Assembly (NCBI GenBank): GCA_030685065.1 | Contig: JAUXQH010000001.1 | Span: 1 to 64,000 of the forward strand | Length of the DNA: 64,000 nt | Reading direction: 5' to 3' | Source of the DNA: Pseudomonadota bacterium | Lineage (GTDB): Bacteria > Myxococcota_A > UBA796 > SXON01 | Shown here: positions 44,309-53,600 of the stretch, in pieces | Layout of the letters: each line of letters begins with the position of its first letter | Position numbering within the stretch: the first letter of the stretch is position 1 | The notes under the pieces: generated by a model | Told to the model about the DNA's origin: nothing | What the model saw: only the letters and a program-made list of their open reading frames with translations | Databases searched by the model: none | Made by a program: the position numbers and the translations under genes

Positions 44309-45098
44309 CGACGGCTCCGTACCGGCGCAGGCCGGCGCGCCAGGTGAACATCGTCGCGAGGCCGAGGATGGCGACCCAGCCCGCCTGGACCGCGAGGGTG
44401 GGCCCGACCGGCGCGAGGCCGAGGAGGAGCTCCACAGGGGCCCCGAGGGAGGCGTGGAAGGGCAGCCAGGCCGCAGCGGCGGCGACCGGCGCCGGGAGCA
44501 GCGGCAGGGGGACGAGGTAGCCGCCGAGCACCGCCCACACGAAGAACCAGACCTGGAAGAGGCCGAGCGACTGGTCGAACCAGAAGGCGAGGATGCCGAA
44601 GAGGCACTGGACGAACCACGCCACGAGCAACGCGAAGACGAGGGAGACCCCGAAGCCGAGGGCCGCCGTGGGTGTGGGGACGAAAATGATCTCCGGCCGC
44701 CAGAGCGCCACGAGCGCGAGGACCGGCACGAGCACGAGCACGCGCCACGGGACCGCGGCGACTGTCTCCGCGAATTGCCACCACAGCGGGTTCATCGGGC
44801 GGAGCAGGGCGGGAGAGAGCGCCCCGGTGCGGATCTGCTGGTTCAGCTCCCACAACACCCACACGCCGGTGAGCTGCCGGACGAGCAGCGTCACGCCGAA
44901 GTACCGCGCGAATTCGGCCTGCCCGAAGCCGGCGAGCGGCCCCTCGGCGGCGGCCGCGTTCCACAACGCCAGCATGACCAGCGGGAGCGTGGCGGTGAGG
45001 ATCCAGATGATCATCTCCGCGCGATAGGCGACCATCTCCGCCACGGCGATGCGGAGCAGCGAGGGAAAGGCGCGCAGGGCGTGGCCGAGCGCGATCAC
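44301..45098 (-). CDS. ABC-2 type exporter permease (COG4587-like)
   Basis: 265 residues with six membrane segments, from a GTG that overlaps the ATPase stop (GTGA). The pair of short conserved stretches, QQIRTGALSPALLRPMNPLWWQF and the loop FWFDQSLGLFQVWFFVW, match the COG4587 family. It and the next gene are unequal permease subunits, each with an N-terminal cytoplasmic helix. They belong with the ATPase at 45095-46066 as one exporter. Translational coupling through a four-base overlap supports a 1:1 complex. Confidence 0.88.
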   Translation of the reverse strand: MIALGHALRAFPSLLRIAVAEMVAYRAEMIIWILTATLPLVMLALWNAAAAEGPLAGFGQAEFARYFGVTLLVRQLTGVWVLWELNQQIRTGALSPALLRPMNPLWWQFAETVAAVPWRVLVLVPVLALVALWRPEIIFVPTPTAALGFGVSLVFALLVAWFVQCLFGILAFWFDQSLGLFQVWFFVWAVLGGYLVPLPLLPAPVAAAAAWLPFHASLGAPVELLLGLAPVGPTLAVQAGWVAILGLATMFTWRAGLRRYGAVGA

Positions 45099-46066
45099 GC
45101 GGGCCCGGCCTTCTGCTGCGCGCTGCGGAAGTAGCGCCCCATCACCTCCTCGAGCGGGGTCTCCTCCACGCCGAGCTCCGCGAGCGGCACCATGGCGAGC
45201 ACGCGCGTGAGCAGCGCGTTCACGTCTTCCGGGGCCACCGCGGCGACCATCTTGCCCGCGTCCTCGACAAAACCGAGGGCGAGCAGCGCCGGAATCACGG
45301 TGCGCACGACCACCCGACGCTCGGGCGCCATCTCGCGGGCGAGCTCGGTGAGGGCGCCGTCGTAGCGGAGGTGCCCCTCGTCGATCACGAGCAGGCGCGG
45401 CGTGAGGGCCGCGATGTCCTGCATGTAGTGGCTCGTGAGCAGCACGGTCGCGCCGAAGCGCTGGTTGATGCCCGCGATGAACTGGCGCACCTGCACCTGC
45501 ATCTCGACGTCGAGGCCGATCGTGGGCTCGTCGAGGAACAAGACCTGCGGCCGGTGCAGGAGCGCCGCGACCAGCTCGCACTTCATGCGTTCGCCGAGCG
45601 AGAGGTTGCGTACCGGCTTGTCGAGGAGCGCCTCGATCCGCAGCATGGTCACGAGCTCGTCGAGCGTGCGCGCGTGGTCGGCCCTCGCGATGCCGTACAT
45701 CGCGCGGTTGAGCTCGAACGTCTCGCGCGGGGGCAGATCCCAGAGGAGCTGTTGCTTCTGCCCCATCACCAACGTGATGCGACGCAGGAAGGCCGCGTCG
45801 CGGTCCTGCGGCCGGGCCCCGAGCACACGAACCGCTCCCGACGTCGGATGAAGGAGGCCCGCGAGCATCTTCAAGGTCGTCGTCTTACCTGCACCATTCG
45901 GACCCAGGAACCCGACACGTTCTCCCTGCTCGATCGTGAAGGATAGATCCTTCACGGCCTCGACATCTCGCCACGTGCGGGACACGAGGGAGCGCACGGA
46001 GCCGAGGAAGCCGGGCTCCTTGATGGGCACCCGGTACGTCTTGGTGAGGTGCTCGACCTCGATCAT
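45095..46066 (-). CDS. ABC transporter ATP-binding protein (COG4586-like)
   Basis: 323 residues. Walker A is GPNGAGKT at about 55-62, signature LSLGERM, Walker B VLFLDEPTIGLD and H-loop LLTSHYMQD are complete. The N-terminal insertion before Walker A (GFLGSVRSLVSRTWRDVEAVKD) is typical of COG4586 ATPases, which drive two ABC-2 permeases. The C-terminal about 70 residues lie beyond the nucleotide-binding core. It heads an operon of three genes and is divergent from the S51-peptidase gene, with 81 bases between. Confidence 0.93.
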   Translation of the reverse strand: MIEVEHLTKTYRVPIKEPGFLGSVRSLVSRTWRDVEAVKDLSFTIEQGERVGFLGPNGAGKTTTLKMLAGLLHPTSGAVRVLGARPQDRDAAFLRRITLVMGQKQQLLWDLPPRETFELNRAMYGIARADHARTLDELVTMLRIEALLDKPVRNLSLGERMKCELVAALLHRPQVLFLDEPTIGLDVEMQVQVRQFIAGINQRFGATVLLTSHYMQDIAALTPRLLVIDEGHLRYDGALTELAREMAPERRVVVRTVIPALLALGFVEDAGKMVAAVAPEDVNALLTRVLAMVPLAELGVEETPLEEVMGRYFRSAQQKAGPA

Positions 46067-46147
46067 GCAGACCCTGCTGGATGGGCAGCATACGACGCGC
46101 GACCGCTCCGAGCCTGCTACGATCGCCGTCCACCGGAGGAAGGCCCC

Positions 46148-47140
46148 CTGTCCCGATCAGACGTCGCAATCACGATCCTCGGTCCCGAGCGACCGATACC
46201 GACCCTGCCCCGCGTGCTCGCGGAAGCGGGCTTACACGGCCCGATTGCGCTCATCAGCGCGGGTTGGCGTCACGATGAGGCGCGGGACGAGCCGCTCCGG
46301 GAGGCGGTGGGCGCTCCCGTGCAGAACCTCGGGCTCTACGCCGCGTTCCGCGTGCTCGAGCGGGAGGCCTCCGACCTGGTCTCCATGTACACCCTCAAGC
46401 AGTCGACGCTCCGTCGCATCAAGGAGCGCTACCGCATGGCGATCGTTCCGGCGCTCGCGGGGTGCCGGGAGCTCTGGGCCCGCCGGCGGGACGCCACGTG
46501 CCCCTGGTTCCAGCAGTCGATCCGGAACCTGCAGGCGGTGGATGACCTGTTCCTCGTCGAGTCCGACCGCCTGCATCGCGAGTACGACGAGCAGGCGCGC
46601 CCCTTCGCGCACCGTCGCGTCCGCGCCGAGCTCGACCGCCTCCGCGCCCTCCTCGACGGGTGCAGCTCCGTGCTCATCGCGGGGGGCCACGTGGGCGTGC
46701 TCCGCAACCGGCTCGCCTTCTTCGGGTTCGAGGAGTGGCTGCGCAACCGCCGCATCTTCGCGTGGTCGGCGGGCGCCATGGTGCTCACGGAGCGGGTCGT
46801 CCTGTTCCACGATCACACCACCTACGGCATCGGCCTCGCCGAGATCCTCGACCGCGGCCTCGGGCTCCTGCCCGGCGTCGTGTTCCTGCCGCACGCCCGC
46901 GAGCGGCTCGCCCTCGACGACGTCGAGAACGTCGCCATCCTCGCGCAGCGATTCGCGCCCGCGCAGGCGATCGGCCTGCAGAACGGCGCGCTGTTGACGC
47001 CCACGACAGCCGACGGGACGAGCGTCACCTTCACAAGCTCGGGCGTCCCGGAAGCGGCCATGCGCCTCGGGCTCGACGGCGCCCTCACGCCGCTCCCCGC
47101 CCGAACGAGCACCGCGGAGGCCCATGCGCTCGCTCCTTGA
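46148..47140 (+). CDS. S51-type (cyanophycinase/dipeptidase E-like) peptidase
   Basis: 330 residues if translation starts at a CTG at 46148, four bases after a strong GGAGGAAGG; the next usable GTG lies near 46215. The start is uncertain. The fold is that of type 1 glutamine-amidotransferase-like S51 peptidases: VLIAGGHVGVLRN, and the nucleophile elbow FAWSAGAM with Ser207 (counted from the CTG), then LFHDHTTYGIGL. It lacks the full cyanophycinase length. Cyanophycinase-like enzymes cut beta-Asp-Arg or similar amide bonds. It overlaps the next gene by 17 bases. It starts the four-gene cluster with two esterases and an ATP-grasp ligase. Confidence 0.75.
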   Translation: MSRSDVAITILGPERPIPTLPRVLAEAGLHGPIALISAGWRHDEARDEPLREAVGAPVQNLGLYAAFRVLEREASDLVSMYTLKQSTLRRIKERYRMAIVPALAGCRELWARRRDATCPWFQQSIRNLQAVDDLFLVESDRLHREYDEQARPFAHRRVRAELDRLRALLDGCSSVLIAGGHVGVLRNRLAFFGFEEWLRNRRIFAWSAGAMVLTERVVLFHDHTTYGIGLAEILDRGLGLLPGVVFLPHARERLALDDVENVAILAQRFAPAQAIGLQNGALLTPTTADGTSVTFTSSGVPEAAMRLGLDGALTPLPARTSTAEAHALAP

Positions 47141-48275
47141 CCTCGTCGCGCAGATCGAGCGCGAGCCATGGCGCGCGCGCGCGCTGCTCGAGCACTACTC
47201 CCATCCGCAGCAGTTTCCCGTGGTCGACGGCGACTGCGCGACGTTCTTCTACTGGGATGGCCGCCCCGCCGACAAGGTGTACCTCAAGCACTGGGTGTTC
47301 GGCCTCTCCTCGACGGTCGAGTTCCAGCGGATCCCCCACACCGACGCCTTCTACCTGTTCCTCGACCTGCCGAAGCGCGCGCGCGTCGAGTACAAGCTCG
47401 AGGTGGTCCGGGAGGGCCACGGGGTGTGGACGCACGACCCGCGCAACCCCCGGCGCGCGTACGATCCGTTCGGGAGCAATTCCGTTTGCCACGCGAGCTC
47501 CTACGAGGAGCCGACCTGGGTGCACGTCGACCCCGCCGCGCGCCAGGGCCGACTCGAGACAGGAACGGTCGAAAGCGCGCTTTTCGGCGACACCCGCACC
47601 TACAAGATGTACGTGCCGGCCGAAGCGCGCCCCGGGAAGCGCTACCCGCTCCTGATCGTTCACGACGGGAACGACTTTCTGCACTTCGCGCAGATGAAGA
47701 CCGTGCTCGACAACCTCATCCACCGGCACGAGGTCGCGCCGCTGCTCGTCTGCTTCACCAGCGGCGTACAGCGCAACCAGGAGTACGGCGCCAACGCCCG
47801 CCACGCGAACTACCTGCGCAACGAGCTGCTCCCGGCGCTCGAGGCCCGCTACCCCGTGCTCCCCGGCACGCAGCACCGCGGCCTCATGGGCGCGAGCTTC
47901 GGCGCGGTCGCGGCGCTCTACACGAAGGTGCAGCACCCGGGCGTGTGGGGCCGCCTCATGCTGCTCTCCGGGAGCTTCGCCTTCACCGACATCGGCGACC
48001 ACCAGCGCGGCGCGTTGTGGGATCCGATCGTGCGCTTCGTGAACGGGTTCCGGGACTCCCCGCGCCATCTGCACGCGCGTGTGTACGCCAGCTGCGGCAC
48101 CTTCGAGTCGCTCATCTACTACAACCGCAGCCTCGTGCCCCTGTTCGATCGCCGCTGCGACGACTTCCACTTCACCGAGGCGCCGGACGGGCACAATTGG
48201 ATCAACTGGCGGGATCGCCTGCGGGAGGGGCTCACCTTCCTCTTCCCCGGACCGCTGTGGATGTACTACGAATAG
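47124..48275 (+). CDS. Enterochelin-esterase-like alpha/beta hydrolase
   Basis: 383 residues. Residues about 1-165 look like the beta-sandwich that starts enterochelin esterase (Fes) and related proteins (FFYWDGRPADKVYLKHW, DAFYLFLDLPKRARVEYKL). Residues about 170-380 form the catalytic alpha/beta hydrolase (PLLIVHDGNDFL, then GASFGAVAAL with nucleophile Ser258, and DGHNWINWRD with the catalytic His). The target bond is unknown; Fes-type enzymes hydrolyse ester links in siderophores. Within the cluster it may release or recycle a ligated product. The gene overlaps the S51 gene by 17 bases. Confidence 0.87.
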   Translation: MRSLLDLVAQIEREPWRARALLEHYSHPQQFPVVDGDCATFFYWDGRPADKVYLKHWVFGLSSTVEFQRIPHTDAFYLFLDLPKRARVEYKLEVVREGHGVWTHDPRNPRRAYDPFGSNSVCHASSYEEPTWVHVDPAARQGRLETGTVESALFGDTRTYKMYVPAEARPGKRYPLLIVHDGNDFLHFAQMKTVLDNLIHRHEVAPLLVCFTSGVQRNQEYGANARHANYLRNELLPALEARYPVLPGTQHRGLMGASFGAVAALYTKVQHPGVWGRLMLLSGSFAFTDIGDHQRGALWDPIVRFVNGFRDSPRHLHARVYASCGTFESLIYYNRSLVPLFDRRCDDFHFTEAPDGHNWINWRDRLREGLTFLFPGPLWMYYE

Positions 48276-48376
48276 CGCGGCGAGTCGTCGTGCCCTTTGC
48301 TGGATTCGCGGCCCCGGTCGGTGTATACGGGCCCCGTCGTCGAACCGGATTTTCACGCGGAAGCGGAGCCCCTCCC

Positions 48377-49669
48377 ATGCCTGTCCAGACCCGTCAGATC
48401 GGCCTGTCCCTCGGCGCTGACCTCTGCTGGCCCGCCTGCTACGAAGAGATCGTGCAGCGGCTCCAGCTCTCCCTCCCCTCCGGGCCGAACACCGTCGAAT
48501 TCGCCGTGGAGCGCGTGCGCCCCGAGCCGTTCGACCTTCGGGCAAAGCCCAAGTACGACCTGGTGATCGACCGGGTGACGCACTGGTTCTACACCACGCG
48601 CGAGTGGGTGAAGAAGATCGCGATCATGGACGACGTGTACGTGCTCAACAACCCCTGGATGATCCAGGCGGCGGAGAAGCACACGACGTACTGCGCGATG
48701 ATGCGCCTCGGGTTCCCCATCCCGGAGACCTGGCTGCTCCCGCCGAAGGAGTATCCGACCGACGCCGACTTTCCGGTCACGACGCGTCGGTACAACAAGC
48801 TGTTCGACCTGAACAAGGTCGCCGAGCAGGTCGGCTACCCCATGTTCATGAAGCCGTACGACGGCGGGGCGTGGCGCGGGGTTTCCCGGGTCGATGACGC
48901 CGCCGCGCTCCACAAGGGGTACGACGCATCGGGCCAGCAGATCATGCACCTCCAGAACGCGGTCGATCCCTTCGATCTGTTCGTGCGTGGCATCGGGATC
49001 GGGCCGCAGGTCAACGTGATCAAGTACGATCCGGTGGCGCCGCTCCATGGCCGATACGTGGTCGACTTCGACTTCGTGAACGACAAGGAGCTCGCGACGC
49101 TCCAGCGCTTCACGCGCGTCATCAACGCGTTCTTCTGCTGGGACTACAACTCCTGCGAGTCGCTCCGCAAGAACGGCGTCTTCCACCCGATCGACTTTGC
49201 GAACGCCTGCCCCGACAGCCAGGTGACCAGCCTGCACTACCACTTCCCGTGGATGGTCAAGGCCTTGGTCAAGTGGTCGCTCTTCTGCGCCTACACCAAG
49301 CGCAAGCCGAAGCTGAACCCCAACTGGGCGCCCTACTTCGCCATCGCCGACAAGGACCTCTCCTTCGACGAGAAGCTGCTCGAGTACGACGCGCTGGCCC
49401 GGGACTACTTCGACGCCGATCGGTTCGAGGAATTCTGTGGCACCCACCTCGCCCACCTGGACGAGGTCGCGTTCGACTTCTTCGGCACGCCCCGCGCGAA
49501 GGCGATCTTCCACGAGAAGGTGGCCGCGCTCTACCCGAAGCACGAGGTCGAGGCCTTCACCGAGCACTTCTACGGGCTGGTCCAGTTCTGGCGCAAGACC
49601 GAGTCGGATCGCAAGCCCACGCTCGCCCGCGGGGCGGCCTCCGGCCCGTCCGCCGGGGCCACCTCGTGA
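48377..49669 (+). CDS. RimK-like ATP-grasp ligase
   Basis: 430 residues. ATP-grasp features: an N-terminal domain with DVYVLNNPWMIQAAEKHTTY and FPIPETWLLPP, the lysine strand YPMFMKPYDGGAWRGVSRV, and a Mg/ATP region HYHFPW-adjacent, with CWDYNSCESLRKNGVFHPIDFANACPD carrying the catalytic acidic and Asn residues. Enzymes of this type join a carboxylate to an amine using ATP, forming peptide or amide bonds, as in RimK and cyanophycin synthetase. The substrate is unknown. About 100 bases separate it from the esterase gene, so it may have its own promoter. Its stop overlaps the next GTG. Confidence 0.85.
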   Translation: MPVQTRQIGLSLGADLCWPACYEEIVQRLQLSLPSGPNTVEFAVERVRPEPFDLRAKPKYDLVIDRVTHWFYTTREWVKKIAIMDDVYVLNNPWMIQAAEKHTTYCAMMRLGFPIPETWLLPPKEYPTDADFPVTTRRYNKLFDLNKVAEQVGYPMFMKPYDGGAWRGVSRVDDAAALHKGYDASGQQIMHLQNAVDPFDLFVRGIGIGPQVNVIKYDPVAPLHGRYVVDFDFVNDKELATLQRFTRVINAFFCWDYNSCESLRKNGVFHPIDFANACPDSQVTSLHYHFPWMVKALVKWSLFCAYTKRKPKLNPNWAPYFAIADKDLSFDEKLLEYDALARDYFDADRFEEFCGTHLAHLDEVAFDFFGTPRAKAIFHEKVAALYPKHEVEAFTEHFYGLVQFWRKTESDRKPTLARGAASGPSAGATS

Positions 49670-50397
49670 ACCGCCGCATCCATGGGTGGGTGAGCCCCGA
49701 GCTCGGCCGGGAGATGAAGGTCGCGGCGTTCGGGCACGCGGGCAAGCCGGTGCTCCTTTTCCCCACGGCCGGCGGGGACTTCCTCGAGGCCGAGCGCTTC
49801 CTGATGCTCAAGGTCCTCGCGCCCCTGATCGACGCGGGGCGCATCCGCGTCTACGCGTGCGGGGGCGTCTCGGGCGAGGGCTGGATGAACGCCGAGGCTG
49901 CGCCCGCCCACAAGTCCTGGCTGCAGTCGCGCTTCGACAACTACCTCTCCCGGGAGCTCGTGCCGTGGATCCGCCACGACGTGGGTGATCCGGCCGTGCG
50001 GCTGATCGGCACGGGGTCGTCACTCGGTGGCTTCAACGCCGTGAATGCCGGGCTCAAGCACCCTGATCAGTTCTGGCTCACCATCGCGATGAGCGGCACG
50101 TACGATTTTGACCGGTGGATGAGCGGCCACGTCGACGACCACTACTACCACAACCAGCCGTACCGCTACCTCCCCTCGATGGGGGAGGGCCGGCAGCTCG
50201 AGTGGCTGCGCAAGTCCTACTTCCACATCGCGACGGGCCAGGGCCGCTGGGAAGCGCCGCTGGAGAGCGTCCGCCTCGGGCAGCTGCTCGGCGCGAAGGG
50301 CATCCCCAACTACGTCGACCTCTGGGGGCACGACGTCGACCACGACTGGCCCACGTGGCGGACGATGCTGCCGATGTTCCTGCAGGGGTTCGCGTAG
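49666..50397 (+). CDS. Second esterase, COG4947-like alpha/beta hydrolase
   Basis: 243 residues from a GTG that overlaps the ATP-grasp stop by four bases. The catalytic elbow is GSSLGGF with Ser119, and a C-terminal WGHDVDHDW supplies His and Asp. The start HGWVSPELGREMKVAAFGH and FPTAGGDF are typical of COG4947-like esterases, which resemble a short Fes catalytic domain. There is no N-terminal sandwich, unlike the first esterase. Coupled translation with the ligase suggests they act on the same compound. Confidence 0.85.
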   Translation: MNRRIHGWVSPELGREMKVAAFGHAGKPVLLFPTAGGDFLEAERFLMLKVLAPLIDAGRIRVYACGGVSGEGWMNAEAAPAHKSWLQSRFDNYLSRELVPWIRHDVGDPAVRLIGTGSSLGGFNAVNAGLKHPDQFWLTIAMSGTYDFDRWMSGHVDDHYYHNQPYRYLPSMGEGRQLEWLRKSYFHIATGQGRWEAPLESVRLGQLLGAKGIPNYVDLWGHDVDHDWPTWRTMLPMFLQGFA

Positions 50398-50455
50398 GCA
50401 GGAAGCCGGCAGAGGGCACAAGGCAGAAAGGCAGAAGGCAGAGGGCAAAAGACAG

Positions 50456-50565
50456 AATCAGGAATGCAGGAATAGAGGAAGGCAGGAAGTCGGAGGGGAA
50501 CAGTCCGTTCCACCTGTCTTCTTCCGTGCCTTTCTCCTGCCTTCCTAGTTTCCTGCATTCCTGAT
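50456..50565. repeat. Inverted-repeat dispersed element, copies 2 and 3
   Basis: The arm AATCAGGAATGCAGGAA ... GGAAGGCAGGAAG at 50456-50489 is matched by its inverse (CTCCTGCCTTCC ... CCTGCATTCCTGAT) at 50534-50565. The two can form a 110-base hairpin with a nested GGAAC/GTTCC stem near 50508. The same arm is at 42615. Upstream, 50398-50455 is a polypurine run with repeated GGCAGAA. No ORF is present in the element. It could be a MITE-like or REP-like element, or a transcribed hairpin RNA. Confidence 0.7.
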
Positions 50566-50623
50566 GGGCATTGGCCTTTGTCTTGCTCGGCCCAGGGCCC
50601 CGAGCAAGACAACGTCCGCGGGA

Positions 50624-53600
50624 CTACTCGCCGCCCTTCCTGCGCCGGATGACCAGGCCCAGCAGCGCCAGCGCGCCCCAGGCGGCGCCCGCGGGGGCTC
50701 CGGAGGTGTCGCAGCCGCAGCCACCGCCGCCCTCGTAGGTCCAGGGAGCGACGGCCCCGGTGTCGTCGGGCACCACGTCGGTGTCGCCCCTGTCGTCCGG
50801 CAGCACGTCGGTGTCGCCCGTGTCCGCGGTGTCACCCGTGTCACCCGTGTCGGGTCCCTCGATGTCCGGGTCGACGTAATCGGCGATGCCGTCCCCATCG
50901 GTGTCGTCGGTGCCCTCTTCCAGATCGGAGGCGCCGTCTCCGTCAGAGTCCGTGTCGCGAGAGTTGGCCGTGCCGTCCCCGTCCGCGTCCGGGTCCGCAA
51001 CGCCGTCACCGGTCGCGTCTTCGGTCTCTTCGATGATGGTCGGGATACCGTCCCCGTCGTCGTCGGCGTCCTGGAAGTCGGCCGCGCCGTCCCCATCCGT
51101 GTCGATGGTGCCCTCGACCCCGTCGAGCAGGGAGTCGCCGTCGGCGTCCGTGTCGAGGTGGTCGGGGATGCCGTCGCCGTCGGTGTCGGGCACGGTGTCG
51201 CCGGGATCGCCGCCGTCGTAGTCACCCACTTCGTCGACGGTCGGGATGCCGTCGCCGTCGTCATCCGCGTCGTTCCAGTCTGGAACCCCGTCAGCATCGG
51301 AGTCGTCGGGGTTGGCGAGGTCATCGCCCACCTCGGTTCCGTCCCACACGCCGTCCCCGTCGGTGTCGGGGTTGTCGATGTCCGTGCCGATGACCGCCTC
51401 TTCCTCGTCGGTCAGGCCGTCCCCGTCCGTGTCGTCGTCCTCGGAGACCCCGTTGCAGTCGTTGTCGATGCCGTCCGGGAGCTCGGGGGCGCCCGGGTAG
51501 ATCGTCGCGTCCGCGTCGTCACAGTCGGTGCCGTCGTACTCGGCGCTGTCGACCGTGTCGCCATCGGCGTCGAAGTCCGAGAGGCCATCGCAGTTGCCGT
51601 CGATGCCGTCGTAGTACGTCTCCGCGCCGTCGGGGCTCACGGTGGCGTCGAGGTCATCACAGTCGGCGCCGCCGTACTCGGCGCTGTCGTGGCCGTCCGC
51701 ATCCTGGTCGAAGTCCGAGGCGCCGTCGCAGTCGGCGTCGATCCCGTCGTACCAGGACTCGATCGCGTCGGGGTTGATGGACGCGTTGGCGTCGTCACAG
51801 TCGTCGCCGCCGGAGGCGAGATCGTCGAAGCCGTCGCCGTCGGCGTCGTTGTTGTCCTCCCCGGAGCAGTCCTGGTCCACGCCGTCCGAGGGGCTGTCGG
51901 GGGCGCCCGGGTAGGTCGCGACGTCGCCGTCGTTGCAGTCGTCCCCGCCGTAGCTGACCGAGTCGTAGCCATCGCCGTCGGCGTCGTAGTCCGAAGCGCC
52001 GTCGCAATCGCTGTCGACGCCGTCGTACCAGGCGTCTCCCGCGTCGGGATTCACGGAGGCATCCGCGTCATCACAGTCGTCCGCTCCGGAGCCGCCGTCG
52101 TCGACGCTCTCGAATCCGTCCGCGTCGGCGTCGTAGTCCGAGGCGCCGTCACAGTCCTGGTCGACGCCGTCGTACCAGACCTCGAGCGCGCCCGGGTTCA
52201 CCGACGCGTCGCTGTCGTCGCAGTCGTCGACGGAGCTGTAGCCGTCCCCGTCGGCGTCGATCACCGCGTCCGCGCCGTCGCAGTCCTGGTCGATGCCGTC
52301 GTACGGAACGTCGTCAGCGCCGGGATGCACGGAGGCATCGGTGTCGTCGCAGTCTTCGATCGAGTTGTAGCCGTCTCCATCGGCGTCGATCTCGGCGTCC
52401 GCGCCGTCACAGTCCTGGTCGATGCCATCGTACGGGAGGTCGGGCGCGCCCGGGTGCACCGACGCGTTCCCGTCGTTGCAGTCCTCGGTGGAGTCGTATC
52501 CGTCGCCGTCCGCGTCGATCACCGCGTCGGTGCCGTCACAGTCCTGGTCGATGCCATCGTACGCGGTGTCCCCCGCGCCGGGGTGGATGGTGGCGTCGGT
52601 GTCGTCACAGTCATCGCCGCCGAAGGCCTCGTCGTCGTAGCCGTCTCCGTCGGCGTCGAAGTCGGAGGCGCCGTCGCAGTCCGAGTCGATGCCGTCGTAG
52701 TCCGCGTCGGGAGCGCCAGGAAACACGCCGGCGTCCGTGTCGTCACAGTCGGTGCCGTCCGTACCGCCAGGGTAGCCGTCACCGTCCTGATCGTCGTCGT
52801 TGCCGTCACAGTCCTGATCGACGCCGTCGTACCAGATCTCGGCCTCGCCGGGGTTGACCGAGGCGTCCAGATCGTTGCAGTCGGTGGTGGTGTTGTACCC
52901 ATCGCCGTCCGCATCGATGACGCCGTCGGACCCGTTGCAGTTCTGATCGATGCCGTCGTAGGGGATGTCGATCGCGCCCGGGTTGATCGTGGCGTCGGTG
53001 TCGTCACAATCGTCGCCGCCGTAGGCGTCGTCATTGTAGCCGTCGCCATCCGCGTCGTAGTCGGAGGCGCCGTCACAGTCCGAGTCCACGCCGTCGTAGA
53101 ACGCGTCGGGCGCGCCGGGGTAGATCGACGCGTCGGTGGGGGCACAATCGCCGTCGGTCGAGGTGAAGCCGTCGCCGTCGTAGTCCACGACGTCGTCGAT
53201 GTCGGTGCCCGTGCCGCCGCTCGTCGCCGCCCCGGGGCCGGAGCCGCCGTTCACGTTCACCGCGCACAGGCTCGACGCGGTGTCGTAGAATTGCTTGACG
53301 CGCCCGCCGCCGCCGCCGCCGCCGTTGTCGTCGGTGTCCCCGCCGGCGCCGCCGTACGCGTCGATCGAGCCGCGGCAGTCGAGGTCCGACGCGTAGAGCA
53401 GCACGCCGCCGCCCGCGCCGCCGCCCGGGGCCGCGTTGTTCGTGACGACGCCGAGCGCGCCGTAGGCCCGGATCGTGCCGGCCATGACGATCTGATCCGC
53501 TTGGAACCACACGGCGCCGCCGCCGTCTCCGCCGTACCCGCCCGAGTCCCCGTCCAGCGCGCCGCCCGCGCCGCCGGCCGAGCCCATGTCGATGTCCAGC

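Noticed and set aside
48276-48376. A promoter between the first esterase and the ATP-grasp gene
   Set aside because: A TTGCTG and a TATACG-like element are seen near 48297 and 48324, but the spacing (21 bases) is too wide for a normal sigma-70 promoter, so it is not listed as a feature.
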